NCBI GenBank assembly: GCA_003221895.1
Contig: QHUJ01000119.1
Span: 62,001-126,000, forward strand
Source of the DNA: Gemmatimonadota bacterium
GTDB lineage: Bacteria > Gemmatimonadota > Gemmatimonadetes > Gemmatimonadales > GWC2-71-9
Direction of reading: 5' to 3'
DNA length: 64,000 nt
The notes under the pieces: generated by a model
What the model saw: the letters and a program-made list of their open reading frames with translations, nothing else
Told to the model about the DNA's origin: nothing
Database searches by the model: none
In this document: one piece after another, positions 56,080 to 64,000 of the stretch
How positions within the stretch are numbered: the first letter of the stretch is position 1
Layout: every line of letters begins with the position of its first letter
Program-made: the position numbers and the translations under genes

Positions 56080-57036
56080 ATGGCGACATATACCCTGGAC
56101 TTCGAACGCCCGCTGCTCGAGCTGGAAAAACAGATCGAGGAGCTGAAGCGCGTCGCCGGGGACAAGCCTGATTTCGCCAGGAATATCAAGCCGCTGGAGA
56201 ACCAGCTGGCGACGCTGCGCGTCGAGATCTATCGCAACTTGACGCCGATGCAGCGCGTGCAGGTCGCACGACACCCGCGCCGTCCCTATCCGCTCGACTA
56301 CGTCAACACCGTGTTCACCGACTTCGTCGAGCTGCACGGCGACCGCCTCTACCGCGACGATCCCGCGATCATCGGCGGCTGGGCGCGACTCGACGGCACC
56401 AGCGTGATGGTGATCGGTCACCAGAAGGGCCGTGATACCAAGGAGAACCTCTATCGCAACTTCGGGATGGCCCATCCCGAGGGCTATCGGAAAGCGATGC
56501 GGCTGATGCGGCTCGCCGCCAAGTTCGGCGCTCCGGTCGTCACCCTCGTCGACACGCCCGGCGCCTACCCCGGCCTCGGCGCGGAGGAGCGCGGCCAGGC
56601 CGAAGCGATCGCGAGCAGCCTGATCGAGATGGCTTCGCTGCAGACACCGATCATCACGGCGGTCATCGGTGAGGGGGGGTCGGGCGGGGCCCTCGCCGTC
56701 GGGCTGGCCGATCGGGTGCTGATGCTCGAGAACTCGGTGTACTCGGTGATCTCTCCCGAAGGATGCGCCGCGATTCTGTGGAAAGACGCCAGCCAGCGCG
56801 AGCGCGCGGCGGAGGCACTCAAAATCACCGCGCAGGATCTGCTCAATCTGGGCGTGATCGACGAGATCATTCCCGAGCCTCCCGGCGGCGCCCATTCCGA
56901 CCCCGAAGCCGCCGCGGCGGCACTCGGCGACGCGCTGCAGCGGCACCTCGGTCAGCTGCGCAGGCTCAAGACCGACAAACTGCTCAAACGCCGCGAAGAA
57001 AAGTACCTTTCCATGGGTGCTCTGACCGAGAAGTGA
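56080..57036 (+). CDS. accA: acetyl-CoA carboxylase carboxyltransferase subunit alpha
   Basis: LDFERPLLELEKQIEELK, HPRRPYPLDYVNTVFTDFVELHGDRLYRDDPAIIGGWARLDG, GEGGSGGALAVGLADRVLMLENSVYSVISPEGCAAILWKD. Confidence 0.97.
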   Translation: MATYTLDFERPLLELEKQIEELKRVAGDKPDFARNIKPLENQLATLRVEIYRNLTPMQRVQVARHPRRPYPLDYVNTVFTDFVELHGDRLYRDDPAIIGGWARLDGTSVMVIGHQKGRDTKENLYRNFGMAHPEGYRKAMRLMRLAAKFGAPVVTLVDTPGAYPGLGAEERGQAEAIASSLIEMASLQTPIITAVIGEGGSGGALAVGLADRVLMLENSVYSVISPEGCAAILWKDASQRERAAEALKITAQDLLNLGVIDEIIPEPPGGAHSDPEAAAAALGDALQRHLGQLRRLKTDKLLKRREEKYLSMGALTEK

Positions 57037-57037
57037 T

Positions 57038-57886
57038 TTGACGCATGTCTTGGAAGTCCGGTTCAAAGGGAACCGGCGTGAATACTTCACCTGGCCTTCC
57101 GACGACTCCCTCCGCGTTGACGATGCTGTCATCGTGGAGGTCGATCGCGGGCAGGATTTAGGCCGGGTATCGGCCGTAGGCGGAGTCGCCGAGAAGAAAT
57201 GCCAGCGGTGCGGCGCCTGTGGTCAAGGACAGACTGCCGACCCATCGACCGAAGCTCCTCCCGCTCCGCGAGCGATCGTCCGCCGCGCGTCCGACCACGA
57301 GACCAAAGTCGCTCGGGAGCTCCGCACCAACGAAGAGGAAGTCCGCCGCATCGTGCGCGACCGCGTCCGGCAGCACACCCTCCCCATGAAGGTCTCCGAC
57401 GCCGAGTGGCAATGGGACAAGCGCAAACTGACGATCTATTTCACGGCGGAGCAGCGCGTGGATTTTCGGGCGCTGGTGCGCGATCTCGCGGGGCTGTTTC
57501 GCACGCGCATCGAGCTGCGGCAGATCGGTGCGCGCGATGAAGCCAAGCGGCTCGACGGCATCGGCCGCTGCGGGCGGCAGCTGTGCATCGCGAGCTGGCT
57601 CCCGGAAGGCCGGCCCGTCAGTCTGTCGCTTGCCAAGGCGCAGGGGCTGTCACTCAACCCCGTGCAGATCTCGGGACCGTGTGGCCGGCTGCTGTGTTGC
57701 CTCCACTACGAGCACGATTTTTACGTGCAGCAACGCAAGCGCTTTCCGAAGGAAGGAAAGGCGGTCCGCACGCCCGTGGGCATCGAGAAGGTCGTCGCGG
57801 TGGACATCTTCCGGGAGCGCGTGACTCTCCGTTCCGACGCTGGAGAAACCCGCGTCGTCACACTCGACCAGCTGCAGGCGGAGTGA
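57038..57886 (+). CDS. ricT: PSP1 domain regulatory protein (RicT/YaaT-like)
   Basis: LFRTRIELRQIGARDEAKRLDGIGRCGRQLCIASWLPEGRPVSLSLAKAQGLSLNPVQISGPCGRLLCCLHYEHDFY. Confidence 0.93.
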   Translation: MTHVLEVRFKGNRREYFTWPSDDSLRVDDAVIVEVDRGQDLGRVSAVGGVAEKKCQRCGACGQGQTADPSTEAPPAPRAIVRRASDHETKVARELRTNEEEVRRIVRDRVRQHTLPMKVSDAEWQWDKRKLTIYFTAEQRVDFRALVRDLAGLFRTRIELRQIGARDEAKRLDGIGRCGRQLCIASWLPEGRPVSLSLAKAQGLSLNPVQISGPCGRLLCCLHYEHDFYVQQRKRFPKEGKAVRTPVGIEKVVAVDIFRERVTLRSDAGETRVVTLDQLQAE

Positions 57887-59412
57887 CGGGCCCGAAGTAC
57901 TTCCTCACGACCGCGATCGATTACTCCAACGGCGATCCTCACCTGGGGCACGCGTTGGAGAAAGTCGGCGCCGACTGCATCGCCCGGTATCATCGGCTGC
58001 GGGGCGATCAGGTCCATTACCTGATGGGGATGGACGAGCACAGTCAGTCTGTTATCCAGGCGGCCGCACGCGCCGGCGTCACGCCACGCGAATGGGTCGA
58101 TCGCATGGCCACGACGTTCGCCGACTACTGGCGCCGGCTCGAGTGCAGCAACGATGACTGGATCCGGACCACCGAGCCCCGCCACGTACGCGGCGTGGTG
58201 TCCCTGCTCGAGCGTATCCAGCAGCGCCATCCCGATGACCTGTATGTCGCGGACTACGAGGGCCTGTACTGCACCGGCTGTGAGGAGTTCAAGCAGCCGG
58301 CGCAGATCGCCAATGGTCACTGCATCGAGCATCCCACGCTCGAGCTGATCCATACCAAGGAACGGAATCACTTCTTCCGGCTCAGCGCCTATGGCCAGCG
58401 CCTGCTGCAGCTGATCGCGAAGCAGGAATTCCGCGTCGAGCCCGCGATTCGCAGAAACGAAGTCGTGCGGCTGCTCGAGGACGGCCTGCAAGATGTGTCC
58501 ATTTCGCGGCAGCGCCTGCCGTGGGGCATCCCCTTCCCCGGCGATCCCGAGCAGACGGTCTACGTCTGGTTCGACGCACTGATCAATTACCTGTCCGCGA
58601 CGGGGTTCCCGGCCACGGGCTACGAGCGCCTCTGGCCGGCCGATCTGCACGTCGTCGGGAAAGGCATCACCCGGTTCCATTGCATCATCTGGCCCGCGAT
58701 GCTGCTCGCCGCCGGGCTGGAGCTGCCGAAGCTCGTCTGGGCGCACGGCTACGTGCAGTGGGAAGGCACGAAGATGAGCAAGACGGCGGGCACGGCCGTC
58801 AGCCTCAAAGCCGCGATCGAGCGCCACGGCGCCGACGCGCTGCGCTACTTCCTGCTGCGCGAAGTCGGATTCGAGAGCGACGGCAACTTCACCTGGGACC
58901 GTTTCGATGCCCGCTACACCGCCGATCTCGCGGACACGTTTGGCAATCTCGTGTCCCGCGCCCTGTCGATGGTGCAGCGCTATCGCGATGGTACCGTCCC
59001 CGAGCTCCCTACGCGTAGCGAAGGGGACTCACTGGAGCAGGCGACACAGGAGACAATCGCCGCCTACACCCGCGCGATGGATGGGCAGGAGCTGCAGCAC
59101 GGCGCGGCGCTGGTGATCGAGCTCGCGTCGCGCGCCAATCGCTACGTCGAAGAGACGGCGCCCTGGAAACTCGCGAAGGCAAAACAGGACGCCGAGCTCG
59201 ATCGCGTGCTCGCCAATCTCGCGCGCGTCGTGGCGCGACTCGCGGTGATGGCCGCGCCGTTCATTCCCGCGAAAGCACAGGAAATCTGGGACGCGCTGGG
59301 TACCGATCGGCGACTCGATGCCGTGCGACTCGGCGATCTCGCGGGTTTATCGGTGGCCCGGCACCACGTCTCGAAACCGCCCATCCTATTCCCCAAACCC
59401 GTCGCGGCTTAG
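57883..59412 (+). CDS. metG: methionyl-tRNA synthetase
   Basis: KYFLTTAIDYSNGDPHLGHALEKVGADCIARYHRLRGDQVHYLMGMDEH; GTKMSKTAG; YVEETAPWKLAK. Confidence 0.97.
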   Translation: MTGPKYFLTTAIDYSNGDPHLGHALEKVGADCIARYHRLRGDQVHYLMGMDEHSQSVIQAAARAGVTPREWVDRMATTFADYWRRLECSNDDWIRTTEPRHVRGVVSLLERIQQRHPDDLYVADYEGLYCTGCEEFKQPAQIANGHCIEHPTLELIHTKERNHFFRLSAYGQRLLQLIAKQEFRVEPAIRRNEVVRLLEDGLQDVSISRQRLPWGIPFPGDPEQTVYVWFDALINYLSATGFPATGYERLWPADLHVVGKGITRFHCIIWPAMLLAAGLELPKLVWAHGYVQWEGTKMSKTAGTAVSLKAAIERHGADALRYFLLREVGFESDGNFTWDRFDARYTADLADTFGNLVSRALSMVQRYRDGTVPELPTRSEGDSLEQATQETIAAYTRAMDGQELQHGAALVIELASRANRYVEETAPWKLAKAKQDAELDRVLANLARVVARLAVMAAPFIPAKAQEIWDALGTDRRLDAVRLGDLAGLSVARHHVSKPPILFPKPVAA

Positions 59413-59493
59413 CTCGCTGCCCGCACAAACGTGACGGAGCGCACATTTGGTTATTTGACGGACTCAGGAGATGGGGCGTATCTTTGCATCCCC

Positions 59494-60435
59494 ATGAAGA
59501 AGAAACAGGCCGAGCGACGCTGGACCGTCATGTTGGTCCCCCACGGATCGGGTTCGTCCCGCGCCGTGGAAGTGTCGCAGACCGTCGTCAAGGCTCTCGT
59601 CGGCATCGGCGGCCTGCTCGCGCTGCTCTTCCTCGTGCTCGGCGGCACCGCGCTGTCGCGCGGCGTGAATGTCACCCGGAGTCGCGCGCTCGAGCGCGAG
59701 AATCAATTGCTCGCGAGCGAAATCCAGCGGTTGCGCGAGCGGCTCGTGGGCCTGCGTGACACGCTCAACGTGTTCGGCGAGCGCGAGCAGGCGCTGCGAT
59801 TGCTCGCCGGCCTCTCTCCCGTCGACAAGGACGTGCAGCAGGGTGGCATCGGTGGACCGACCGGGCAATGGTCGGAGCGCGACAGCCTGTCGACGCTCGG
59901 ACCGAGCGGCGCGCAGGCGCTCGCCGCCCGCATCGACATGGATCAGCTGACCCGCCGCGCCAACATTCTGGTGCGGTCGCTCAACGAAGCCTTCGACTCC
60001 GCCTCGAGCCAGCGCTCGCGCTACGCCGCGCTCCCATCGATCATGCCCACCAAGGGATGGCTGACCAGCGCGTTCGCCCGTGAGCGCGTGCATCCGATCC
60101 TGCACCTTGCCCGCCCGCACGAAGGCATCGACGTCTCCGCGCCGATGGGCATGGAGATCGAAGCACCGGCGTCGGGCGTGATCACGAACGTCGCGTGGGT
60201 CGAAGGCTACGGCAACATGCTGACGATCGATCACGGGTATGGGCTCGTGACGCGATATGCGCACTGCTCCAAGATTCTGGTGGTGCGCGGCCAGCGCGTG
60301 AAGCGCGGCCAGGCGATCGCCAAGGTCGGCTCCACCGGCCTGTCCACCGGACCGCATCTCCACTATGAAGTGTGGGTGAACGGTCATCCGGTCGATCCGA
60401 TGAAGTACGTGCTCCCCGACGCGATCGTGGATTGA
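59494..60435 (+). CDS. M23 family metallopeptidase (LytM domain) with TM and coiled coil
   Basis: HPILHLARPHEGIDVSAPMGMEIEAPASGVITNVAWVEGYGNMLTIDHGYGLVTRYAHCSKILVVRGQRVKRGQAIAKVGSTGLSTGPHLHYEVWVNG. Confidence 0.94.
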   Translation: MKKKQAERRWTVMLVPHGSGSSRAVEVSQTVVKALVGIGGLLALLFLVLGGTALSRGVNVTRSRALERENQLLASEIQRLRERLVGLRDTLNVFGEREQALRLLAGLSPVDKDVQQGGIGGPTGQWSERDSLSTLGPSGAQALAARIDMDQLTRRANILVRSLNEAFDSASSQRSRYAALPSIMPTKGWLTSAFARERVHPILHLARPHEGIDVSAPMGMEIEAPASGVITNVAWVEGYGNMLTIDHGYGLVTRYAHCSKILVVRGQRVKRGQAIAKVGSTGLSTGPHLHYEVWVNGHPVDPMKYVLPDAIVD

Positions 60436-60516
60436 CGCTGTTCCCGCCTTGACGCACGCTGTACCGCACATCTGATTTGAGTTAAGCCGAAAGATTCCCC
60501 GCCTGCGGAGGCCGCC

Positions 60517-60957
60517 ATGGGCGCCTCGTTGGGTCGTTGCATCGGCGTCGGTTCGGTTCTCGGCAGTCTGGCCGTTGTCGCTTGCCATCCCGCGAAAATC
60601 ACACCCCAGGGCGATGCCGACCGCATCGTGATCACCGAGGAGATGATCGCGAAGTCCGGCGGTCAAAACGCGTGGGAAGTGTTACGACGTACGGCCCCAC
60701 AGATCGCTTTTGGCGAGAACCGCAACGGCCAGGCGACCGGGATGACCCGCCGGGGCCGCAGCAGCCTCGTGCTGAATGATTCGCCGATGGTGATCATCGA
60801 CGGCGCGCGGAATCAGGACATCAAGGCGTTGCAGTCATTGCCCGCGTCGACGCTCATGAGCATCGAGATTCTCACCGGCATCGAGGGTACGACGTACTAC
60901 GGCACGGATGCTGTCGGCGGCGTCATCGTGATCAAGACCAAGACCGGCGGACAGTAA
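60517..60957 (+). CDS. plug-domain-only TonB-receptor-like lipoprotein
   Basis: MGASLGRCIGVGSVLGSLAVVAC lipobox; RSSLVLNDSPMVIIDGARNQDIKALQSLPASTLMSIEILTGIEGTTYYGTDAVGGVIVIKTKTGGQ then stop; no barrel follows. Confidence 0.75.
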   Translation: MGASLGRCIGVGSVLGSLAVVACHPAKITPQGDADRIVITEEMIAKSGGQNAWEVLRRTAPQIAFGENRNGQATGMTRRGRSSLVLNDSPMVIIDGARNQDIKALQSLPASTLMSIEILTGIEGTTYYGTDAVGGVIVIKTKTGGQ

Positions 60958-60971
60958 ACCCGGCTAGCAAA

Positions 60972-61005
60972 ACAGGAGGAGCGCAGCATCGTGCGCCCCT
61001 CCTGT
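60972..61005. terminator. bidirectional hairpin terminator between convergent genes
   Basis: ACAGGAGG-a-GCGC-(loop)-GCGC-c-CCTCCTGT. Confidence 0.75.
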
Positions 61006-61027
61006 GGCACTACTCACCTGCGTCCGG

Positions 61028-62533
61028 CTACGGCAAACGGTCCAGGCATCCCTGCACGCCGGGGTTGTTCTGCTCGTCCAGCGGAATCGGGAAGTTCACG
61101 TCCGATCCGTAGATCAGTCCGTTCTTGAAGTACGGGCCGTTCGGGAAAACGCTGTTCTCCGCCCGACCGTAACCACCGCGAACTCCCGTGGCGCGGACGA
61201 GCCGCCGCATGTCGTTTAGGCGATGCCCGGTACTCCACAGCCACCGCGCCCGCTCGTTAAACAGCTGGTTCACGGCCGCCGTACCCGATGTCGGTGCCGC
61301 GAGCGGGGCCATAGGCGCGATGGTCGTGGGCGGCGTTGTAGGCGCTGTCGTCCACTGCACTCCGGCCAGGATGTAGGTCGGTGGCGCGCCACGCAACCCG
61401 TTGACGAGACCTAAATACCCTGTCGTGTCACCCCGCAGCAGCGCAGCTTCGGCATTGATGAGCCGCGCCTCGAGCCCGGTCGCGAGGGTGATCGACGCTT
61501 TCTCATCCGTGTAGCGCAGCTGATCATACTGCGGCGTGACGTTGTCAAACCCGACGTTGGTGCGGGCGCCACGCGACGTCGCCGTGCGAGTGTACGGCGT
61601 GCGCGGATCCAGCTGAGTCGTGTCGCGCCACGGAATTCCCACGCCACCTTCCCGGTCAGCCACACCGTACCGCTTGAACTTGCGGATCCCGTTATAGACG
61701 CCGTTTTGCTGGCGCGTCGTGTTGAGATCATGAAGAATGGTGTACGCAAAGCTCGTCGGCACGTTCGCCGCGGATACCACCGTATCAGCATCGACGATCC
61801 GACCCATGTCGAGGAGCGTGCGTGCCTTCCCGACCAAGGCGAGCCGGACAACCGTCGACTTGCCGGCGGTACTGTCGTTTAATTGGCGCGCTGCCGTCAA
61901 CGCGTGATTGAAGACGAGCAACGCCGAATCGAGCATCTGGGCCGTCGTATTCTGCGCCCCGTATACGATGGTGCCGTCTGGATTGGGATAGCTGATCGGC
62001 ACGCCGGAGCAATAATTCTCGGCAAAGAACAACCGCGTGTATGCCGCCAACGACAGCATCTCGCTCATACCCGTGTTGCGAATCGTGTCCGAGAGCTGGC
62101 CGAATTTCCTTGCCGCCCCGAGCGCCGAGAGGTCCGATCGCGCCACGTTGCGGAAAATGGTCGTGAACGTGCCGCTGGCCGGGTCCGTTTGCCGCGCATC
62201 GGCTTGGACACGATCAGGGAACGTCTCGGTGTTGATCCACTCATCGCCAAGCAGGCCACTCGCCAGCACCTGGCCCTCCACCGTACCGCCCGATCCACTG
62301 GCGCCCGAGCCAGTGTAGGCGATCCCGAAGTCCCCGATTGCACCCGAACGAATTGTAGGAAGCGCTGCCGGATCATTCAGGCCTCCCGGGGGAACGATGT
62401 CGGGATTCGCCACGTCCGTCAGGTGACACGCCGCTGCAAGCGTCCACAGCGCCGTCAGGACGACCCCGGCGGCGAGCACGCGCCCTCCTTGCCGGAGCGC
62501 GCGGGCCATGATTTTCAGCATCTGGATAGTCAT
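61028..62533 (-). CDS. SusD/RagB family outer-membrane lipoprotein
   Basis: LTALWTLAAACHLTDVANPDIVPPGGLNDPAALPTIRSGAIGDF; C-terminus RARWLWSTGHRLNDMRRLVRATG...NFPIPLDEQNNPGVQ. Confidence 0.92.
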   Translation of the reverse strand: MTIQMLKIMARALRQGGRVLAAGVVLTALWTLAAACHLTDVANPDIVPPGGLNDPAALPTIRSGAIGDFGIAYTGSGASGSGGTVEGQVLASGLLGDEWINTETFPDRVQADARQTDPASGTFTTIFRNVARSDLSALGAARKFGQLSDTIRNTGMSEMLSLAAYTRLFFAENYCSGVPISYPNPDGTIVYGAQNTTAQMLDSALLVFNHALTAARQLNDSTAGKSTVVRLALVGKARTLLDMGRIVDADTVVSAANVPTSFAYTILHDLNTTRQQNGVYNGIRKFKRYGVADREGGVGIPWRDTTQLDPRTPYTRTATSRGARTNVGFDNVTPQYDQLRYTDEKASITLATGLEARLINAEAALLRGDTTGYLGLVNGLRGAPPTYILAGVQWTTAPTTPPTTIAPMAPLAAPTSGTAAVNQLFNERARWLWSTGHRLNDMRRLVRATGVRGGYGRAENSVFPNGPYFKNGLIYGSDVNFPIPLDEQNNPGVQGCLDRLP

Positions 62534-62548
62534 GGTTCGGTATCTCCG

Positions 62549-64000
62549 TTAGAAGGCGACGTTGACGCGCCCGATCCAATACCGCACCGGGGGCTGGGTC
62601 AGGAAGTCGGCCGTCGTGAAGTTGTTCTGCCCCGCCTCGTTCAGCTCGGGGTCGACGCCGGTGTACTTGGTCCACGTCGCCAGATTACGACCCGCGATCG
62701 TGAAGCTCAGCGCGGCGGCCCCGATCTTCGAGGTCAGTTTGGACGGCGCATCGTACGTGAGCGAGATCTCGCGCAGCTTGACGAAGCCGGCGTCCTCCAT
62801 GTAGCCGGCCTGCGTGCCCTTGATATTGGCGACCGCGGCGGCCTGATCCGCGAGCGAGGCGCTCGGATCGTTGCGCCCTTGGCAATTGGCGAGGCCACAC
62901 CGGAACTGCTCGGTGCTGTTGAACAGCTTATTGCCGAACCGCCCGTCCACCAACCCGTACAGGTGGAAGCGTTGATACATGGTGATCGTGCCGCTCAGCG
63001 TGCCGCCATGATCCGGGAACGGCTGACCCTGGAACGTCGCGGTTGAACCCAGAACGACTTCGTTCAGGCTGAGCTTGCCGTCGCTATTGCTGTCCGCAAA
63101 GGTGTACGGCCGCTGGAAGTAGCTGCCCGGCGCCCACCCGATCTGGATGCGCTGCGTCGCGCCACCGAGCCCGAAGATGATGGGTGCGATGTTGGCGCCG
63201 AGATCCTTCACTCGGCTCTGCGTGCCCCAGGCGCTGGCGACCAGATCGAACTGGAAGTTGCGCTTGCGGACGATCGTCCCGTTCGCCGTGATCTCGACGC
63301 CTTTGTTGCCGACCGAGCCCAGATTCCGGAAGATCGACGTGCCGCAGCCGCACGAGGGCGGCAAGGTCACGTTGATGAGCGCGTCATGCGACACCTTGTT
63401 GAAGAACGTGAAGCCCAGGTGCGAGGTGAGCGGGCGGAGATCGGCGTCGAATCCGAATTCCACTTCGTTCGTGCGCTCGGGCTTGAGCGTGACGTTTCCG
63501 AGATTCCCGAGCGTGACACCCGGAATGTCCGACGAACCAGTCAGCACGGGCGTCGCCAGGTAATATTGCAAGGCATCGAGCGGACCGGGATGCAGTCCAG
63601 ACACGCCATAGGCCCCACGCAGCTTGAGCGCGCTGAGCCATCCGAGGGATGGGAAGAAGGGCTCTTCCGAAATGACCCAGGCTCCCGACACGCGCGGGTA
63701 CAGGATGTTACTGAAGTCCTTACCGAACGACGTGTTGTCGTCGCTCCGTAGCGCCACCGTCGCGAACACCCGGTTCCGGTATCCCAGGCGCTCTTCGACG
63801 AAGCGGCCCAGCGTCACCGTCTCCTGCGTCGTTTCACTGTCGGTTTGAATGACCCCACCAGAGAGCGAATTGGTCCCGTTCGTCAGTTTTTGCACGCGGG
63901 CGATGACGCCATGGAACTTCTGGTGGTAGTACAGAATGCCCGCAGTCGTAACCGAGTTGAGGTCCGGGGTCAGTGCGAACGACGCACTGCCGTAGAAGTT
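62549..64000 (-). CDS. SusC/RagA family TonB-linked outer-membrane protein (C-terminal part; continues past window end)
   Basis: RVSGAWVISEEPFFPSLGWLSALKLRGAYGVSGLHPGPLDALQYY, TNEVEFGFDADL, frame open to base 64000; C-terminal PPVRYWIGRVNVAF. Confidence 0.93.
   Translation of the reverse strand, partial: NFYGSASFALTPDLNSVTTAGILYYHQKFHGVIARVQKLTNGTNSLSGGVIQTDSETTQETVTLGRFVEERLGYRNRVFATVALRSDDNTSFGKDFSNILYPRVSGAWVISEEPFFPSLGWLSALKLRGAYGVSGLHPGPLDALQYYLATPVLTGSSDIPGVTLGNLGNVTLKPERTNEVEFGFDADLRPLTSHLGFTFFNKVSHDALINVTLPPSCGCGTSIFRNLGSVGNKGVEITANGTIVRKRNFQFDLVASAWGTQSRVKDLGANIAPIIFGLGGATQRIQIGWAPGSYFQRPYTFADSNSDGKLSLNEVVLGSTATFQGQPFPDHGGTLSGTITMYQRFHLYGLVDGRFGNKLFNSTEQFRCGLANCQGRNDPSASLADQAAAVANIKGTQAGYMEDAGFVKLREISLTYDAPSKLTSKIGAAALSFTIAGRNLATWTKYTGVDPELNEAGQNNFTTADFLTQPPVRYWIGRVNVAF

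Noticed and set aside
58770-58790. KMSKT instead of KMSKS in MetG
   Set aside because: Conservative variation of the class I synthetase motif; not evidence of loss of function.
1-64000. CRISPR arrays, tRNA/rRNA genes, transposases, prophage genes
   Set aside because: None seen. The short arrays found have 7-9 bp units without spacers, so they are not CRISPR.

Overview
High-GC bacterial chromosomal segment, densely packed and almost entirely coding. Gene content (SusC/SusD pair, PorV-like protein, LipA-PDH-LipB operon, many 1-4 nt ATGA/GTGA overlaps) suggests Gemmatimonadota, but that is inference. I resolved about 60 genes. They include a NurA/HerA pair running off the left edge, glycine cleavage H and P proteins, an oligopeptide ABC transporter, a GAF/PAS hybrid histidine kinase, a lipA-pdhABC-lpdA-lipB operon, dnaE-accA-ricT-metG, and a SusC/SusD pair at the right edge. 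No rRNA, tRNA, CRISPR array, transposase or prophage module was seen. Main points for follow-up: (1) an in-frame TAA splits dnaE inside the PHP domain; (2) many short tandem arrays of 7-, 8- or 9-bp units sit in interdomain linkers and spacers, four of them within 3.3 kb of the PDH/lipoate operon; (3) an O-methyltransferase-NurA-HerA operon has a C11 tract at the HerA start; (4) a helicase-like protein has lost its ATPase motifs but keeps a good DbpA RNA-binding domain; (5) a lipoprotein consists only of a TonB-plug domain; (6) a GT2 glycosyltransferase is fused in frame to a DUF3108-like domain; (7) CoaE has an unrecognised C-terminal domain. All family calls are from reading the translations by eye. 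No database search was run.
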